A stretch of DNA of 46,170 nucleotides from an uncultured Pelagibacteraceae bacterium. GTDB lineage: Bacteria > Pseudomonadota > Alphaproteobacteria > Pelagibacterales > Pelagibacteraceae. Below are positions 27,117-36,393 of this stretch, piece by piece. The position numbers and the translations under genes are program-made. The DNA is taken from positions 1-46,170 of the forward strand of contig CACITX010000005.1 in assembly GCA_902589705.1 (NCBI GenBank). The letters run 5' to 3'. The notes below the pieces were generated by a model. It saw only the letters and a list, made by a program, of their open reading frames with translations, did not search any database and was not told where the DNA came from. How positions within the stretch are numbered: the first letter of the stretch is position 1; each line of letters opens with the position of its first letter.

Positions 27117-27928
27117 TTTTTAGTTTTCAAATTTATTCTGACATCAGATAGGTCAACCAGTTTTTCCTCATAATTACTTCTGACAAATCCTTTGGAAGTT
27201 ATGTTTTTAACTATTTTAAGAAATTTATCATCACCATTTTCTGAATTTATATTTTTGGAGCTTGCAATTGAAGGGGTATGAGCTAAGTCCTCTTTACCTA
27301 GATAAGAGATTGCAAGTTCTCTAAATACATAATCAAGAATTGATGAAGCACTTAATATTCTATCATTTCCAATTACATTACCAGATGGTTCAAACTTAGT
27401 ATCTATGAAGGCATCCACATATTCATCTAACGGCACTCCATATTGAAGCCCTAAAGAGATAGCTATAGCAAAGTTATTCATCATAGCTTTAACTAATTCA
27501 CCTTCTTTGTTGGTATCAATAAATATTTCACCAATTTTGCCATCATCGTATTCTCCAGTGTGAAGATAAACTTTATGGTCCCCGATCTGTGCCTTTTGAA
27601 TGTATCCTTTTCTTCTGTCTGGCATTTTAAATCTAGAATTATTTTTAACTTTAAGCTCTAGAGGTTTATTTTTGTCACTGTTTTTTGTTCTTATAGGATT
27701 TGCATCTTGTGTCGCTAAAACTTTCTTAATGTTATTATCCTTTGTTTTTACATCTTTTTTATCACCAAGTTTTTTGGTTTTTCTATTGTTTAATTTAACA
27801 TCTATTACCTCGACTTCACCATCTGTTCTTTGATCTATCTTTGATAATTCGGCGTCATCTAAATTATTTAAATTATGAACTGTTTTAAAAGTACAAGTAT
27901 AGTAGGTTTCAACAATATATTTTTTCAT
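27113..27928 (-). CDS. stand-alone NrdJ C-terminal (TSCPD-type) domain protein
   Basis: The 271 residues correspond to the C-terminal region of adenosylcobalamin-dependent ribonucleotide reductase: [25 protein letters not shown] (shortened here to its first residues PDRRKGY), [41 protein letters not shown] and [19 protein letters not shown]. The N-terminal third is different, Lys/Asn/Asp-rich and probably disordered after residue 50. No catalytic barrel is present, and the only cysteine is Cys12, so the redox CxxC tail of full NrdJ is missing. The gene is intact and alone, with no nrd gene beside it. It resembles split NrdJb-like proteins, or a retained domain with another role. The function is unresolved. 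Confidence 0.75.
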   Translation of the reverse strand: MKKYIVETYYTCTFKTVHNLNNLDDAELSKIDQRTDGEVEVIDVKLNNRKTKKLGDKKDVKTKDNNIKKVLATQDANPIRTKNSDKNKPLELKVKNNSRFKMPDRRKGYIQKAQIGDHKVYLHTGEYDDGKIGEIFIDTNKEGELVKAMMNNFAIAISLGLQYGVPLDEYVDAFIDTKFEPSGNVIGNDRILSASSILDYVFRELAISYLGKEDLAHTPSIASSKNINSENGDDKFLKIVKNITSKGFVRSNYEEKLVDLSDVRINLKTKN

Positions 27929-28040
27929 AAAATTTATGGAATCTCTTTATTTAGATATATATTAATTGTATATTGTGTCTATTAGATAATTATTCAATTT
28001 AGAATTGTGTGGATTTAAAAATTTTATATAGTTTTTTAAA

Positions 28041-28379
28041 ATGATATTTACTTGGTGGAAGAAACAAACTTTTGGAACTTTTTTAAAAACATTATTTTTT
28101 GGTAAATATGTTGGTTCAGATGAGTATGGAAACAAATATTATAAAAATAAGAAGAATGATAGATGGGTAATTTACTCTAAAAATATTGAAGCAACTAAAA
28201 TTACTTCTGATTGGTATTTATGGATACATCATACAATTGACAAAATTCCAGATAAGAATGACAAAAAATTTTCATGGCAAAAAAAACACTTACATAATCA
28301 AACAGGAACAGACAATAGTTTCAAACCAGTTAAAATAACAAAAAACAATGTGAAAAAAAAATATGATACATGGAAATAA
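28041..28379 (+). CDS. NDUFA12-family subunit of NADH:ubiquinone oxidoreductase
   Basis: A 112-residue protein with the NDUFA12/B17.2 pattern: FGTFLKTLFFGKYVGSDEYGNKYY, then RWVIYS, SDWYLWIHHTIDKIP and the basic C-terminal KKHLHNQTGT. In alphaproteobacteria and mitochondria this is an accessory subunit on the peripheral arm of complex I. The main nuo operon is not in the window; this subunit is normally encoded away from it, next to a DUF2155 gene, as here. It overlaps the DUF2155 gene by 17 bases. Residues WYLWIHH and the Gly-rich start are the most diagnostic. Confidence 0.9.
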   Translation: MIFTWWKKQTFGTFLKTLFFGKYVGSDEYGNKYYKNKKNDRWVIYSKNIEATKITSDWYLWIHHTIDKIPDKNDKKFSWQKKHLHNQTGTDNSFKPVKITKNNVKKKYDTWK

Positions 28380-28866
28380 AAAATTTTTAATTCTGTTTTT
28401 TTTTTTGATTTTTTCAAATTTATTAAGAGCTGAGGAGAAAATAACATCTTCTCCTTTAATAAATATTGATGAAATAAAACCAAGCTTTGAGAGCGTTGAA
28501 GAAAAAAATGAGATCATTGTCTCAAATCAAGATTTAAAAGAAAAAAAAATTGTTGAAAGTTTAAAATCTTCACAAGCTATTTTAATTGGTCTTGATAAAA
28601 TAACAGCAAAATCTTCTGAATTGAAAGTAAATTTAAACGAAAGTAAGAAATTTGGTCCGTTAGAAATTAAAATTTTGAAATGTGGCAAGGTTAAAGTAAA
28701 TAATAAAATTGACAGCGTCGCTTATATGCAGGTTAAGGATTTAACAAAAAATGAGAATGAGCAAGTATTTATATTCAACGGCTGGACGTTTGCTTCTGAT
28801 CCCAGCTTAACTCCATTTGATCATGCTATTTATGATTTACAACTATTAAATTGTAGCACTGCTTAA
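28363..28866 (+). CDS. DUF2155 domain protein, exported
   Basis: A 167-residue protein with a signal peptide (FLILFFFLIFSNLLRAEE) and a DUF2155 domain in the C-terminal half: LDKITAKSSELKVNL, FGPLEIKILKCGKV, QVFIFNGWTFASDPSLTPFDHAIYDLQLLNC, where GWTFASDP and the paired cysteines (KCG and LNC) are typical and could form a disulfide. Function is unknown. Relatives sit between an NDUFA12 gene and accBC, usually with aat; aat is missing here. Its stop interlocks with the accC stop. Confidence 0.85.
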   Translation: MIHGNKKFLILFFFLIFSNLLRAEEKITSSPLINIDEIKPSFESVEEKNEIIVSNQDLKEKKIVESLKSSQAILIGLDKITAKSSELKVNLNESKKFGPLEIKILKCGKVKVNNKIDSVAYMQVKDLTKNENEQVFIFNGWTFASDPSLTPFDHAIYDLQLLNCSTA

Positions 28867-30200
28867 AAGAATTTTTCTTTACCAAGCCAATTTGTGTCAA
28901 AATCAGAGCTTATAAATTTTTTGTGATTAAGAATTTTTTTATGTAAGTCAATTGTTGTAGTTATTCCCTCTAGAACGAACTCATCAAGCGATCTTAATGT
29001 TCTTTGAATAGCTTCAGTTCTATTTCTACCTTTGCAAATAACTTTAGCTATTAAACTGTCATAATATGGGGTGATTTTACAACCTTGAAAAATAGATCCA
29101 TCAACTCTCGTTCTAAAACCAGATGGTTGATGACATACACTAATCGTACCCGGACTTGGTTGAAAGTTTAAAGCTGGGTTTTCAGCATTAATTCTGCATT
29201 CTATAGTATGACCTCTAGGATTAATATCACTTTGTTTTAGGGCAGTATCACCAGTAAAAGCTATCCACAATTGCTCTTTAACTATATCTATACCTGTTTG
29301 AACTTCAGTAACTGGATGTTCTACTTGAACTCGTGTATTCATTTCTAAGAAATAAAATTTTCCTTTTTCATAAATAAACTCTACAGTTCCAGCTCCCTCA
29401 TAGTTTATTTGTTCAACCATTTTTACTGTTTTTTCGAAAAGATCTTTTCTTACTTCGTCTGTTAAAACCGGACTAGGTGTTTCTTCAATTAATTTTTGAT
29501 GTCTTCTTTGCACAGAACAATCTCTCTCAGCTAAATGTACAGTTTTGTTTTTGCCTGACATTACTTGTACTTCTATATGTCTTGGATTTTTAAAATATTT
29601 TTCTATGTATAATTCATCATTATTAAAAAATTTTTTTGCTTCAGATTTAGCTGTAAGAAATAGGTTTTCTAATTTACTTTCATCGTCAACAACTTTCATA
29701 CCTTTTCCACCTCCACCACCAGCAGCTTTAATCAGGACAGGGTAACCAATATCTTTACAAATTGATTTAGCTTCTTCAAATGATTTAACTCCACCTTCAG
29801 AACCTTCGATGACAGGTAGGCCAAATTTTTTTGCTATTTTTTTTGCTTCAATTTTATCTCCCATTTTTGAGATTATGTCAGCACTAGGTCCGATAAATTT
29901 TATTCCATGTCTGTTTACAATTTCTGAAAATTTTGCGTTCTCAGATAAAAAGCCGTAACCTGGATGTATTGCTTCGGCACCAGTTAAATCGACCGCTGAC
30001 ATGATAGAAGAGATATTTAAGTAACTATTTTGTGGTTGGTGTGAACCTATGCAAACACTCTCATCAGCAAGCCTTACGTGCATAGAGTCAGAATCAACAT
30101 TTGAGTGAACCGCAACAGTTTTAATGCCCCATTCTTTGCAAGCTCTGATAACTCTAACAGCTATTTCACCTCTATTAGCTATTAAAACTTTTTTGAACAT
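28863..30200 (-). CDS. accC: biotin carboxylase subunit of acetyl-CoA carboxylase
   Basis: AccC carboxylates the biotin on AccB using ATP and bicarbonate, the first half of malonyl-CoA synthesis. The 445-residue ATP-grasp protein shows KVLIANRGEIAVRVIRACKE, the glycine-rich loop AAGGGGGKGMKVV, RHIEVQVMSG, RDCSVQRRHQKLIEE, FLEMNTRVQVEHPVTE and the C-terminal RTLRSLDEFVLEGI. Length is the usual one. It follows accB after 7 bases in the aroQ-accB-accC set. Confidence 0.98.
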   Translation of the reverse strand: MFKKVLIANRGEIAVRVIRACKEWGIKTVAVHSNVDSDSMHVRLADESVCIGSHQPQNSYLNISSIMSAVDLTGAEAIHPGYGFLSENAKFSEIVNRHGIKFIGPSADIISKMGDKIEAKKIAKKFGLPVIEGSEGGVKSFEEAKSICKDIGYPVLIKAAGGGGGKGMKVVDDESKLENLFLTAKSEAKKFFNNDELYIEKYFKNPRHIEVQVMSGKNKTVHLAERDCSVQRRHQKLIEETPSPVLTDEVRKDLFEKTVKMVEQINYEGAGTVEFIYEKGKFYFLEMNTRVQVEHPVTEVQTGIDIVKEQLWIAFTGDTALKQSDINPRGHTIECRINAENPALNFQPSPGTISVCHQPSGFRTRVDGSIFQGCKITPYYDSLIAKVICKGRNRTEAIQRTLRSLDEFVLEGITTTIDLHKKILNHKKFISSDFDTNWLGKEKFF

Positions 30201-30207
30201 TAGATTA

Positions 30208-30633
30208 TTATTTTAAAAGTACTAAAGTTTGACCGAATTCTACAGGTTGTCCGTCCTCAATTAAGATTTTTTTTACTTCTCCATCTGCTGTTGAAGGGAC
30301 ATGATTCATGGTCTTCATTGCCTCAACAATCATCACCGTTTGACCTTTTTTAATTTTATCTCCTATTTCAACAAATTTTTTTGCACCTGGCTCAGGTGCT
30401 AAATAAGCTGTGCCAATTATTGGGGATTTAACTCTGATACCTTCACTATCATCTGAGGATTTTAAAACTGATTTATTAGCAGATACAACCGCACTAGTTT
30501 TAACCTGCTCAACTCCTCTTGAAACCCGTGAAACTTTAATTTTTGATTGATCTTCTTGGTATTCAAGCTCTGTAAGTTCAAATTCTTTTAAATAATCAAC
30601 TAGTTCTTTAATTTTTTTCTTATCAATTTTCAT
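30208..30633 (-). CDS. accB: biotin carboxyl carrier protein
   Basis: AccB carries CO2 on biotin between AccC and the carboxyltransferase. The 141-residue protein has a helical N-terminus, a Ser/Lys-rich linker (about residues 40-65) and the biotinyl domain with SPIIGTAYLAPEPGAKKFVE and the biotinylation site Lys107 in VEAMKTMNHV. The thumb sequence PEPGAKKF marks the AccB type. Its ATG overlaps the aroQ stop (ATGA). Confidence 0.97.
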   Translation of the reverse strand: MKIDKKKIKELVDYLKEFELTELEYQEDQSKIKVSRVSRGVEQVKTSAVVSANKSVLKSSDDSEGIRVKSPIIGTAYLAPEPGAKKFVEIGDKIKKGQTVMIVEAMKTMNHVPSTADGEVKKILIEDGQPVEFGQTLVLLK

Positions 30634-31067
30634 TTATCTAAAATTTTTTTCATAGCTTGTAAGGACATTAAGTATCCATCAGTACCGAAACCACAAATAA
30701 CTGCTTTAGCAACTTTACTAATTAAAGACTTATGTCTGAAATCTTCTCTATTATAAATGTTACTGATATGCAATTCAATTATTGGAATCTTTAATATTTT
30801 AAGAGAATCATGAATTGCTACCGATGAATGAGTATAGCCTCCAGCATTAATTATCAATCCATCTTGATCATTCCTAGAGTTTTGAATTTGATTTACAAGC
30901 TCACCTTCAATATTTGACTGAAATAAGGAAAGCTGAATTTCATTTTTGTTTGCAAATTCATTACAGCTAATTTCAATATCTTTTAAAGTGACTTTTCCAT
31001 ATTGATCTTTTTCTCTTTCACCTAAAAGGTTGAGGTTTGGACCATTAAGAATTATAATTCTTTTCAT
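30630..31067 (-). CDS. aroQ: type II 3-dehydroquinate dehydratase
   Basis: AroQ converts 3-dehydroquinate to 3-dehydroshikimate in aromatic amino acid synthesis. From the ATG at 31067 the protein has 145 residues, starting IIILNGPNLNLLGERE, with the active-site Tyr in KDQYGKVTL, the LIINAGGYTHSSVAIHD motif with its His, and ELHISNIYNREDFRHKS. An in-frame extension of 23 residues up to 31136 is not family-like and would overlap thiS. Order aroQ-accB-accC is conserved. Its first codons double as the thiS promoter. Confidence 0.96.
   Translation of the reverse strand: MKRIIILNGPNLNLLGEREKDQYGKVTLKDIEISCNEFANKNEIQLSLFQSNIEGELVNQIQNSRNDQDGLIINAGGYTHSSVAIHDSLKILKIPIIELHISNIYNREDFRHKSLISKVAKAVICGFGTDGYLMSLQAMKKILDK
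31030..31058 (+). promoter_or_regulatory. candidate sigma-70 promoter for thiS-thiG, inside aroQ
   Basis: TTGAGG (31030-31035) and a perfect TATAAT (31053-31058) are exactly 17 bases apart, with a leader of about 30 bases before the thiS ATG. The whole promoter lies within the first dozen aroQ codons. The -10 is part of the perfect palindrome GAATTATAATTC (31049-31060). Confidence 0.5.
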
Positions 31068-31074
31068 AAATTTC

Positions 31075-31102
31075 TTAATATTGAATAACTTAATTATGGC
31101 AA
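31075..31102 (-). promoter_or_regulatory. candidate promoter for aroQ, reaching into thiS
   Basis: On the minus strand TTGCCA (31097-31102) is followed after 16 bases by TATTAA (31075-31080). The aroQ ATG follows after 7 bases, so a leaderless transcript is possible. The -35 overlaps the first thiS codons. Confidence 0.4.
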
Positions 31103-31299
31103 AAATACAATTAAATGGAAAAAACATATTGGTCAAAACAAACTATTCTATATTTGATCTACTAAAAAAGTATAATTTATCTAATAAAAAAGTTGCGATT
31201 GAGCATAATGGAATAATAATTCAAAAGACAGATTATAAAAAAAAATTTTTAAAAAATAATGACAAAATAGAAGTAGTTACCTTTATCGGGGGTGGATAA
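31096..31299 (+). CDS. thiS: sulfur carrier protein ThiS
   Basis: ThiS is a ubiquitin-like protein whose C-terminal glycine is converted to a thiocarboxylate that supplies sulfur for the thiamine thiazole ring. From the ATG at 31096 it has 67 residues: KIQLNGKNI, IFDLLKKYNL, KVAIEHNGIII and the ending VVTFIGGG, with the required C-terminal Gly-Gly. A TTG at 31030 would add 22 residues, but that codon is the -35 box. It ends directly before the thiG start, so translation is coupled. Confidence 0.93.
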   Translation: MAKIQLNGKNILVKTNYSIFDLLKKYNLSNKKVAIEHNGIIIQKTDYKKKFLKNNDKIEVVTFIGGG

Positions 31300-32073
31300 T
31301 TGAAAAAAGATATCTTTAAAATCGCAGGCAAAACTTTGAAATCAAGGTTAATAGTAGGAACAGGAAAGTATAAAAATTTTTCAGAAACTGCAAAAGCTGT
31401 CAGTGCGTCCGGAGCTGATATGGTAACAGTAGCTGTTAGAAGAATTAATATTTTAGATAAAAAAAAACCTATTTTAACAGATTATCTTAACCCTAAAAAA
31501 ATAATTTTCCTACCAAACACCGCAGGATGTTTTAATTCTGAAGAAGCTTTAAGAACACTTAGATTGGCAAGAGAGATGGGTGGTTGGAAATTAGTAAAAT
31601 TGGAAGTGTTAGGAGATAAAAAAACCCTCTATCCAGATATGATAGAAACTATTAAATCTACAAAAATATTAGTAAAAGAGGGCTTCAAAGTGATGGTTTA
31701 TTGTACAGATGACCCTCTATTAGCTAAAAAATTAGAAGACAACGGGGCATCAGCAATTATGCCTTTAGCTTCTCCTATAGGTTCAGGATTAGGAATTCAA
31801 AATATCACAAATATATCATTAATAATAAAACAGTCTAAAGTTCCAGTTATTATAGATGCAGGAATTGGTACAGCTTCGGATGCAATTATTGCAATGGAAT
31901 TAGGTTGTGATGGTGTTTTAATAAATAGTGCAATAGCTAATGCAAAAAAACCTGTGCTTATGGCTAAAGCTTTTAGAGATGCAGTAATTTCTGGTAGAAA
32001 TTCATATTTAGCTGGACGGATGGAAAAAAAATATTTTGGTACTCCAAGTTCACCAACAAAAGGATTAATTTAA
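31300..32073 (+). CDS. thiG: thiazole synthase ThiG
   Basis: ThiG joins deoxyxylulose 5-phosphate, dehydroglycine and ThiS-borne sulfur into the thiazole phosphate. The 257-residue TIM barrel has [25 protein letters not shown], the Schiff-base Lys100 in [31 protein letters not shown] and GVLINSAIA. It starts with TTG immediately after the thiS stop. No other thi gene is adjacent. Its 3' end overlaps that of the RNase gene by 9 bases. Confidence 0.96.
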   Translation: MKKDIFKIAGKTLKSRLIVGTGKYKNFSETAKAVSASGADMVTVAVRRINILDKKKPILTDYLNPKKIIFLPNTAGCFNSEEALRTLRLAREMGGWKLVKLEVLGDKKTLYPDMIETIKSTKILVKEGFKVMVYCTDDPLLAKKLEDNGASAIMPLASPIGSGLGIQNITNISLIIKQSKVPVIIDAGIGTASDAIIAMELGCDGVLINSAIANAKKPVLMAKAFRDAVISGRNSYLAGRMEKKYFGTPSSPTKGLI

Positions 32074-33888
32074 TTTTTTTCTTCTAACCCAAAGAGTTCT
32101 TATCTTTTTTTTAATTTTAGTTTTTGGTGTTTTTTCTTTATTCTTAATATTTCTTTTTGCTTTAATCTTTTTTTCTTTTTCCCTTTTTTTTTCTACTTTT
32201 TTTATTTCAATAATACTATCAATTTTTTCGAACGACTTGATAACTTTCTTTGATTTATTTAATAAATCAATCTTATACTCAGGTATAATAAATATCTCAT
32301 TAGATTGTATTTTTATTTCTAATCCATATTTCTTTTTAAAATATAATAATTCGTTAAATAAATTTTTTTCGATATAAATTTTTACTTTTTCAGGAACGAA
32401 AGCGTTAATTGATTTTACTTTATCTTCAAAAGCCAAATACTGAATTTTTTTTAATATTTTTTGGGAAAAAGAAGAAATTGATAACTGAGTTTCCCATTTA
32501 ATTGATCCTTCACGCAATCTTTGTCTAGTCATCTCAAGAAGCCCAAAATTACTAATTTTTCCAATTTGTATTCTCGCCCTATCTTTTCTAATACTTTCTC
32601 GCATTTTTTTTTCAACTATTCTTCTATTATAAAAATTCATCATATCAATAAAATCTATAACAATTAAACCTGACAAATCTCTTAATTTTATTTGGCGAGC
32701 TATTTCCTCTGCTGCTTCAAGATTTGTATTTAAAGCAGTTTTTTCAATATTAATTTGCTTGGTAGACTGACCAGAATTAATGTCTATAGATACTAGTGCT
32801 TCCGTCGGATTAATAACTATGTAACCACCAGATTTTAATTTTACAGTTGGCTCATATATATCGTTTAAATCTTTTTCAATATTTGCATCAAAAAATAATG
32901 GTATCTTGCCTCTGTATTTTTTTATATTTTTTACATTCTTTGGCATCAGCTCTTTCATAAATTTTTTAGCTTTTTGATACGCCTCATTTCCCTCAATATA
33001 AATATTTTTTGTGTCATTATCGTAAGTATCTCTTAACGTTCTTTTAATTATATCCCCTTCTTCATAAACTAAAGATGGTGCATTAGAATTTAAGGCCTTA
33101 TCTTTAATTTCCTCCCAAGTTTTTAAAGTATTTTCAAAATCTTTTTGAATTTCATTTTTTGTTTTATTAGCTCCAGCAGTTCTAACTATAACGCCCATAT
33201 TTTTTGGTATCTCAATTTCATTAAGAATTTTTCTAATTTTTTGCCTGTCTAAAGAATTAAATATTTTCCGAGATATTCCCCCTCCTTTAGGAGTGTTAGG
33301 CATTAAAACCATATATTTTCCCGCTAATGATATAAATGTGGTTAAAGCCGCACCTTTTAGTCCGCGTTCTTCTTTTATCACCTGAATCAAAATTACTTGT
33401 CCTGGTTTTACCACTTCTTGAATTTTATATCTTTTAATACCGAATGAAGATTTCACCTTATCTCTATATTCTTGTTTATTATTTAATTTTTCATTTTCTA
33501 ATGAATTATTATCTACTTTTTCTTCATTGTTCTCAGGCTGGCCTGCAGATTGAATATTATCTTGATTTGATTCGAGTGGTTTATCTTTAAGTTCTTCCCT
33601 TATTTTCTCCTCTACGATTCTTATCTTTTCTTTGTCTTCATAGGGAAGCTGATAATAATCAGATTGAATATCATTAAATGCTAAAAAACCGTGCCGTTCT
33701 CTTCCAAAATTTACAAAAGCTGCTTGTAGAGATGGTTCAACTCTACTAACTGTCGCAAGATAGATATTATTTTTAAAATTTAAATTATTTTTATTCTCAT
33801 ATTCATATTCTTCGATAGAATTATTTGATTTAAGAACGATACGAGTTTCATTTGGATGCGAAGCATCAATATATAAATTTTTTTCCAT
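32065..33888 (-). CDS. rne: ribonuclease E/G, zinc-link cysteines absent
   Basis: An endoribonuclease for mRNA decay and rRNA processing. The 607 residues hold the S1 domain (about 36-180) with a Lys/Glu/Asn-rich insert at 85-148 as in alphaproteobacterial RNase E, the 5'-sensor/RNase H-like region and the DNase I-like domain with the metal ligands Asp369 (SIDINS) and Asp412 (VIDFIDM), then [11 protein letters not shown]. Where the zinc-link CPxC should follow, the sequence has Ser470 and Ser473, and I see no cysteine in the protein. It lacks the long C-terminal scaffold of Escherichia RNase E and ends in a Lys/Arg-rich tail. It faces mrcA across 144 bases with no clear promoter. AAAGGA lies 9 bases before its ATG. 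Confidence 0.92.
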   Translation of the reverse strand: MEKNLYIDASHPNETRIVLKSNNSIEEYEYENKNNLNFKNNIYLATVSRVEPSLQAAFVNFGRERHGFLAFNDIQSDYYQLPYEDKEKIRIVEEKIREELKDKPLESNQDNIQSAGQPENNEEKVDNNSLENEKLNNKQEYRDKVKSSFGIKRYKIQEVVKPGQVILIQVIKEERGLKGAALTTFISLAGKYMVLMPNTPKGGGISRKIFNSLDRQKIRKILNEIEIPKNMGVIVRTAGANKTKNEIQKDFENTLKTWEEIKDKALNSNAPSLVYEEGDIIKRTLRDTYDNDTKNIYIEGNEAYQKAKKFMKELMPKNVKNIKKYRGKIPLFFDANIEKDLNDIYEPTVKLKSGGYIVINPTEALVSIDINSGQSTKQINIEKTALNTNLEAAEEIARQIKLRDLSGLIVIDFIDMMNFYNRRIVEKKMRESIRKDRARIQIGKISNFGLLEMTRQRLREGSIKWETQLSISSFSQKILKKIQYLAFEDKVKSINAFVPEKVKIYIEKNLFNELLYFKKKYGLEIKIQSNEIFIIPEYKIDLLNKSKKVIKSFEKIDSIIEIKKVEKKREKEKKIKAKRNIKNKEKTPKTKIKKKIRTLWVRRKKLN

Positions 33889-34032
33889 TTGTTTTGAATT
33901 CCTTTAAGATTTTTAAAATTATTTATTTTTAAATTTAACATATTGATATTTTATACAATTTTACCAATAAATACAGGATTTTAATTTTAATATGCCCAAA
34001 GATAGTCAGAATTGTTATTATAAATAATATTT

Positions 34033-36393
34033 ATGTTAAATCTCATCAATTTTTCAATTAAGTTTATAATCATTTTTTTTGCGGTTGTAATATTCTTTGC
34101 TTTTTCTACATTATGGTATTTTTCTATCGGACTACCTGATTACAAAAAATTATCGAACTACCAACCTCCCATTTCAAGCAGAGTTTATTCCGAAAACAAT
34201 AAGCTAATCGCTGAATATTCATTAGAAAAAAGATTATTTATACCATTTGAATCTATACCAGAGAAAGTCGTAAACTCTTTTCTTTCTGCCGAAGATAAAA
34301 ATTTTTTTAGACATCCAGGTATAGATGCTCAAGGTATATTAAGAGCAATTTTTAAAAATATTAAAAATTTTTACCAAAACAAAAGATTAGAAGGAGCTTC
34401 AACTATTACACAACAAGTTGCGAAAAACTTTTTATTAACCAATGAAGTTTCTATGAGAAGAAAAATTAAAGAGGCAATATTAGCATTTAGAATAGAAAGA
34501 TCTTTCACAAAAGAAAGAATTTTAGAACTTTATTTGAATCAGATTTATCTTGGCCAAGGCACTTACGGAATAGCAGCAGCCAGTTTAGAGTATTTTGACA
34601 AATCCGTTAAAGAATTAAACTATTCAGAAGCCGCCTTATTAGCTGCTTTACCAAAAGCTCCAAGCAGATATAATCCCTATAAATATTCAAAAATTGCAAC
34701 GTTTAGAAGGAACTTAGTTCTAAACAATTTAGAGGAAAATAATTTTATTTCTAAAAAGGAATTAAATAAGTTTAAAGCATCAGAAATAAAATTAAAAAAA
34801 AGAAAAATTGAAATTGTTAATGAAGCCAACTCATACACAGAAGAAGTAAGGCGTATTGTAAAGAACAACTATGGTTTTGAAAAACTTTATTCAGAAGGTT
34901 TGAGTATCAAAACACCTCTAAATATAAATTATCAAATACAAGCCTTAAAATCTTTAAGAAAAGGCATAGAAGACTATGATCGTAGAAGAGGTTGGAGAGG
35001 ACCAATTGCAAATAAACTCAAAAATAAAAATTGGGAAAATATAGTAAAAAACTATAAGCTTGACCCGACCTTAAATTGGCATCCAGCAGAAATTATCTCA
35101 ACAGAAAATAATAAATTAAACTTTAAAATTATTAATAATGATAAAAAAAATGACAACAATGTTTTATATTTAGCTAATTTAAAATGGAGTATTCCACAAA
35201 ATAAATTATTACAAGATGTACACGAAGTTGGTGATGTAATTTTTGTTAAAAAAGAAAACAATCAATGGAAATTAAAACAATATCCTAAGGTTAACGGTGG
35301 AATTGTAGTCTTAGATCCATTCAGCGGAAATGTATTAGCTTTAGTGGGAGGGTTTAATTTTAAAACAAGTGAATTTAATAGAGTCACTCAAGCAAAAAGA
35401 CAACCTGGTTCTGCTTTTAAACCAATAGTTTATGCTGCAGCTTTAGAAAAAGGTTTCGCTCCAAATTCTATCATACTTGACGCACCTTTTGTAGAAAGCC
35501 AAGGCGTAGGGCTAAAAAATTGGAAACCTGAAAATTACGGAAAAAAATTTTATGGTCCTTCCACTTTTAGAAAAGGTATTGAATACTCAAGAAATTTAAT
35601 GACAGTAAGAATTGCAAAAATTTTGGGATTAGAAGAGATTTTACAGCTATCTAAAAAACTTAACATATATGATGAAATTCCTGAATTGTTATCAGTCTCA
35701 TTGGGAGCAGCTGAGACTTCTTTAATGAGTCTTACTTCAGCATATGCACCTTTTGTAAATGGAGGAAAAAAAATAGAACCAGAATTAATTTCTAGAATTC
35801 AAGATAGAAGAGGAAAAACGATTTTTCAAAAAAAAAGCACTAAGTGTATAGGTTGTGATAAATTTATTAATAAAGGTATTGAACTTCCAAAAATTGAAAT
35901 TAACAATGAGAAAGTTATAAGCGAGGAAACTGCTTATCAAATGACTTCAATTTTACAAGGAGCTGTTCAAAGGGGTACCGCAAAAAAATTAAGGACATTA
36001 AAAGTACCTCTAGCTGGAAAAACAGGGACTACAAATGACAACTATGATGCTTGGTTTATAGGTTTTTCATCAAATATAGTTATTGGAGTATACGTCGGCT
36101 ATGACACTCCTAAGTCTTTAGGTAAATTTGAAACTGGCTCAAAGGCAGCTTTACCAATCTTTAAAGATTTTATTGAAAAGGCACTTTTTAAAGAGGATTT
36201 CGGGGAATTTAAAATACCAGAAAATATTTACTTAACATCATTAAACTATGATACCGGCGCTAAATCAGCACCGGGAGAAAAGAACTCAATAACGGAAGCT
36301 CTTAAACTTCAAGATATTAACAATATTGAGAATAATAAATTAATATCAACTAATGATAGTGATAAAATGATAAAGTTTAGGCAGTTTTATTAA
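34033..36393 (+). CDS. mrcA: penicillin-binding protein 1A (bifunctional transglycosylase/transpeptidase)
   Basis: PBP1A polymerises and cross-links peptidoglycan in the periplasm. The 786 residues comprise an N-terminal membrane anchor (about 10-32), a GT51 domain with the catalytic Glu in SAEDKNFFRHPGID and EGASTITQQVAKNFLL, an inserted OB-like domain (about 300-410), and the transpeptidase with the nucleophile Ser in RQPGSAFKP, YSRNLMTV and GKTGTTND. It is opposite rne and upstream of prfB; the amidase gene often found between rne and mrcA in relatives is absent. Its TAA stop shares a base with the prfB ATG. Confidence 0.96.
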   Translation: MLNLINFSIKFIIIFFAVVIFFAFSTLWYFSIGLPDYKKLSNYQPPISSRVYSENNKLIAEYSLEKRLFIPFESIPEKVVNSFLSAEDKNFFRHPGIDAQGILRAIFKNIKNFYQNKRLEGASTITQQVAKNFLLTNEVSMRRKIKEAILAFRIERSFTKERILELYLNQIYLGQGTYGIAAASLEYFDKSVKELNYSEAALLAALPKAPSRYNPYKYSKIATFRRNLVLNNLEENNFISKKELNKFKASEIKLKKRKIEIVNEANSYTEEVRRIVKNNYGFEKLYSEGLSIKTPLNINYQIQALKSLRKGIEDYDRRRGWRGPIANKLKNKNWENIVKNYKLDPTLNWHPAEIISTENNKLNFKIINNDKKNDNNVLYLANLKWSIPQNKLLQDVHEVGDVIFVKKENNQWKLKQYPKVNGGIVVLDPFSGNVLALVGGFNFKTSEFNRVTQAKRQPGSAFKPIVYAAALEKGFAPNSIILDAPFVESQGVGLKNWKPENYGKKFYGPSTFRKGIEYSRNLMTVRIAKILGLEEILQLSKKLNIYDEIPELLSVSLGAAETSLMSLTSAYAPFVNGGKKIEPELISRIQDRRGKTIFQKKSTKCIGCDKFINKGIELPKIEINNEKVISEETAYQMTSILQGAVQRGTAKKLRTLKVPLAGKTGTTNDNYDAWFIGFSSNIVIGVYVGYDTPKSLGKFETGSKAALPIFKDFIEKALFKEDFGEFKIPENIYLTSLNYDTGAKSAPGEKNSITEALKLQDINNIENNKLISTNDSDKMIKFRQFY

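Noticed and set aside
27929-28040. Promoters in the gap between the NrdJ-tail gene and the NDUFA12 gene
   Set aside because: Several TATAAT-like strings are present, but none is paired with a -35 at acceptable spacing on either strand.
31068-31136. N-terminal 23-residue extension of AroQ
   Set aside because: Type II dehydroquinases start at the RIIILNGPNLN segment; the extension overlaps thiS and looks like translated promoter and leader.
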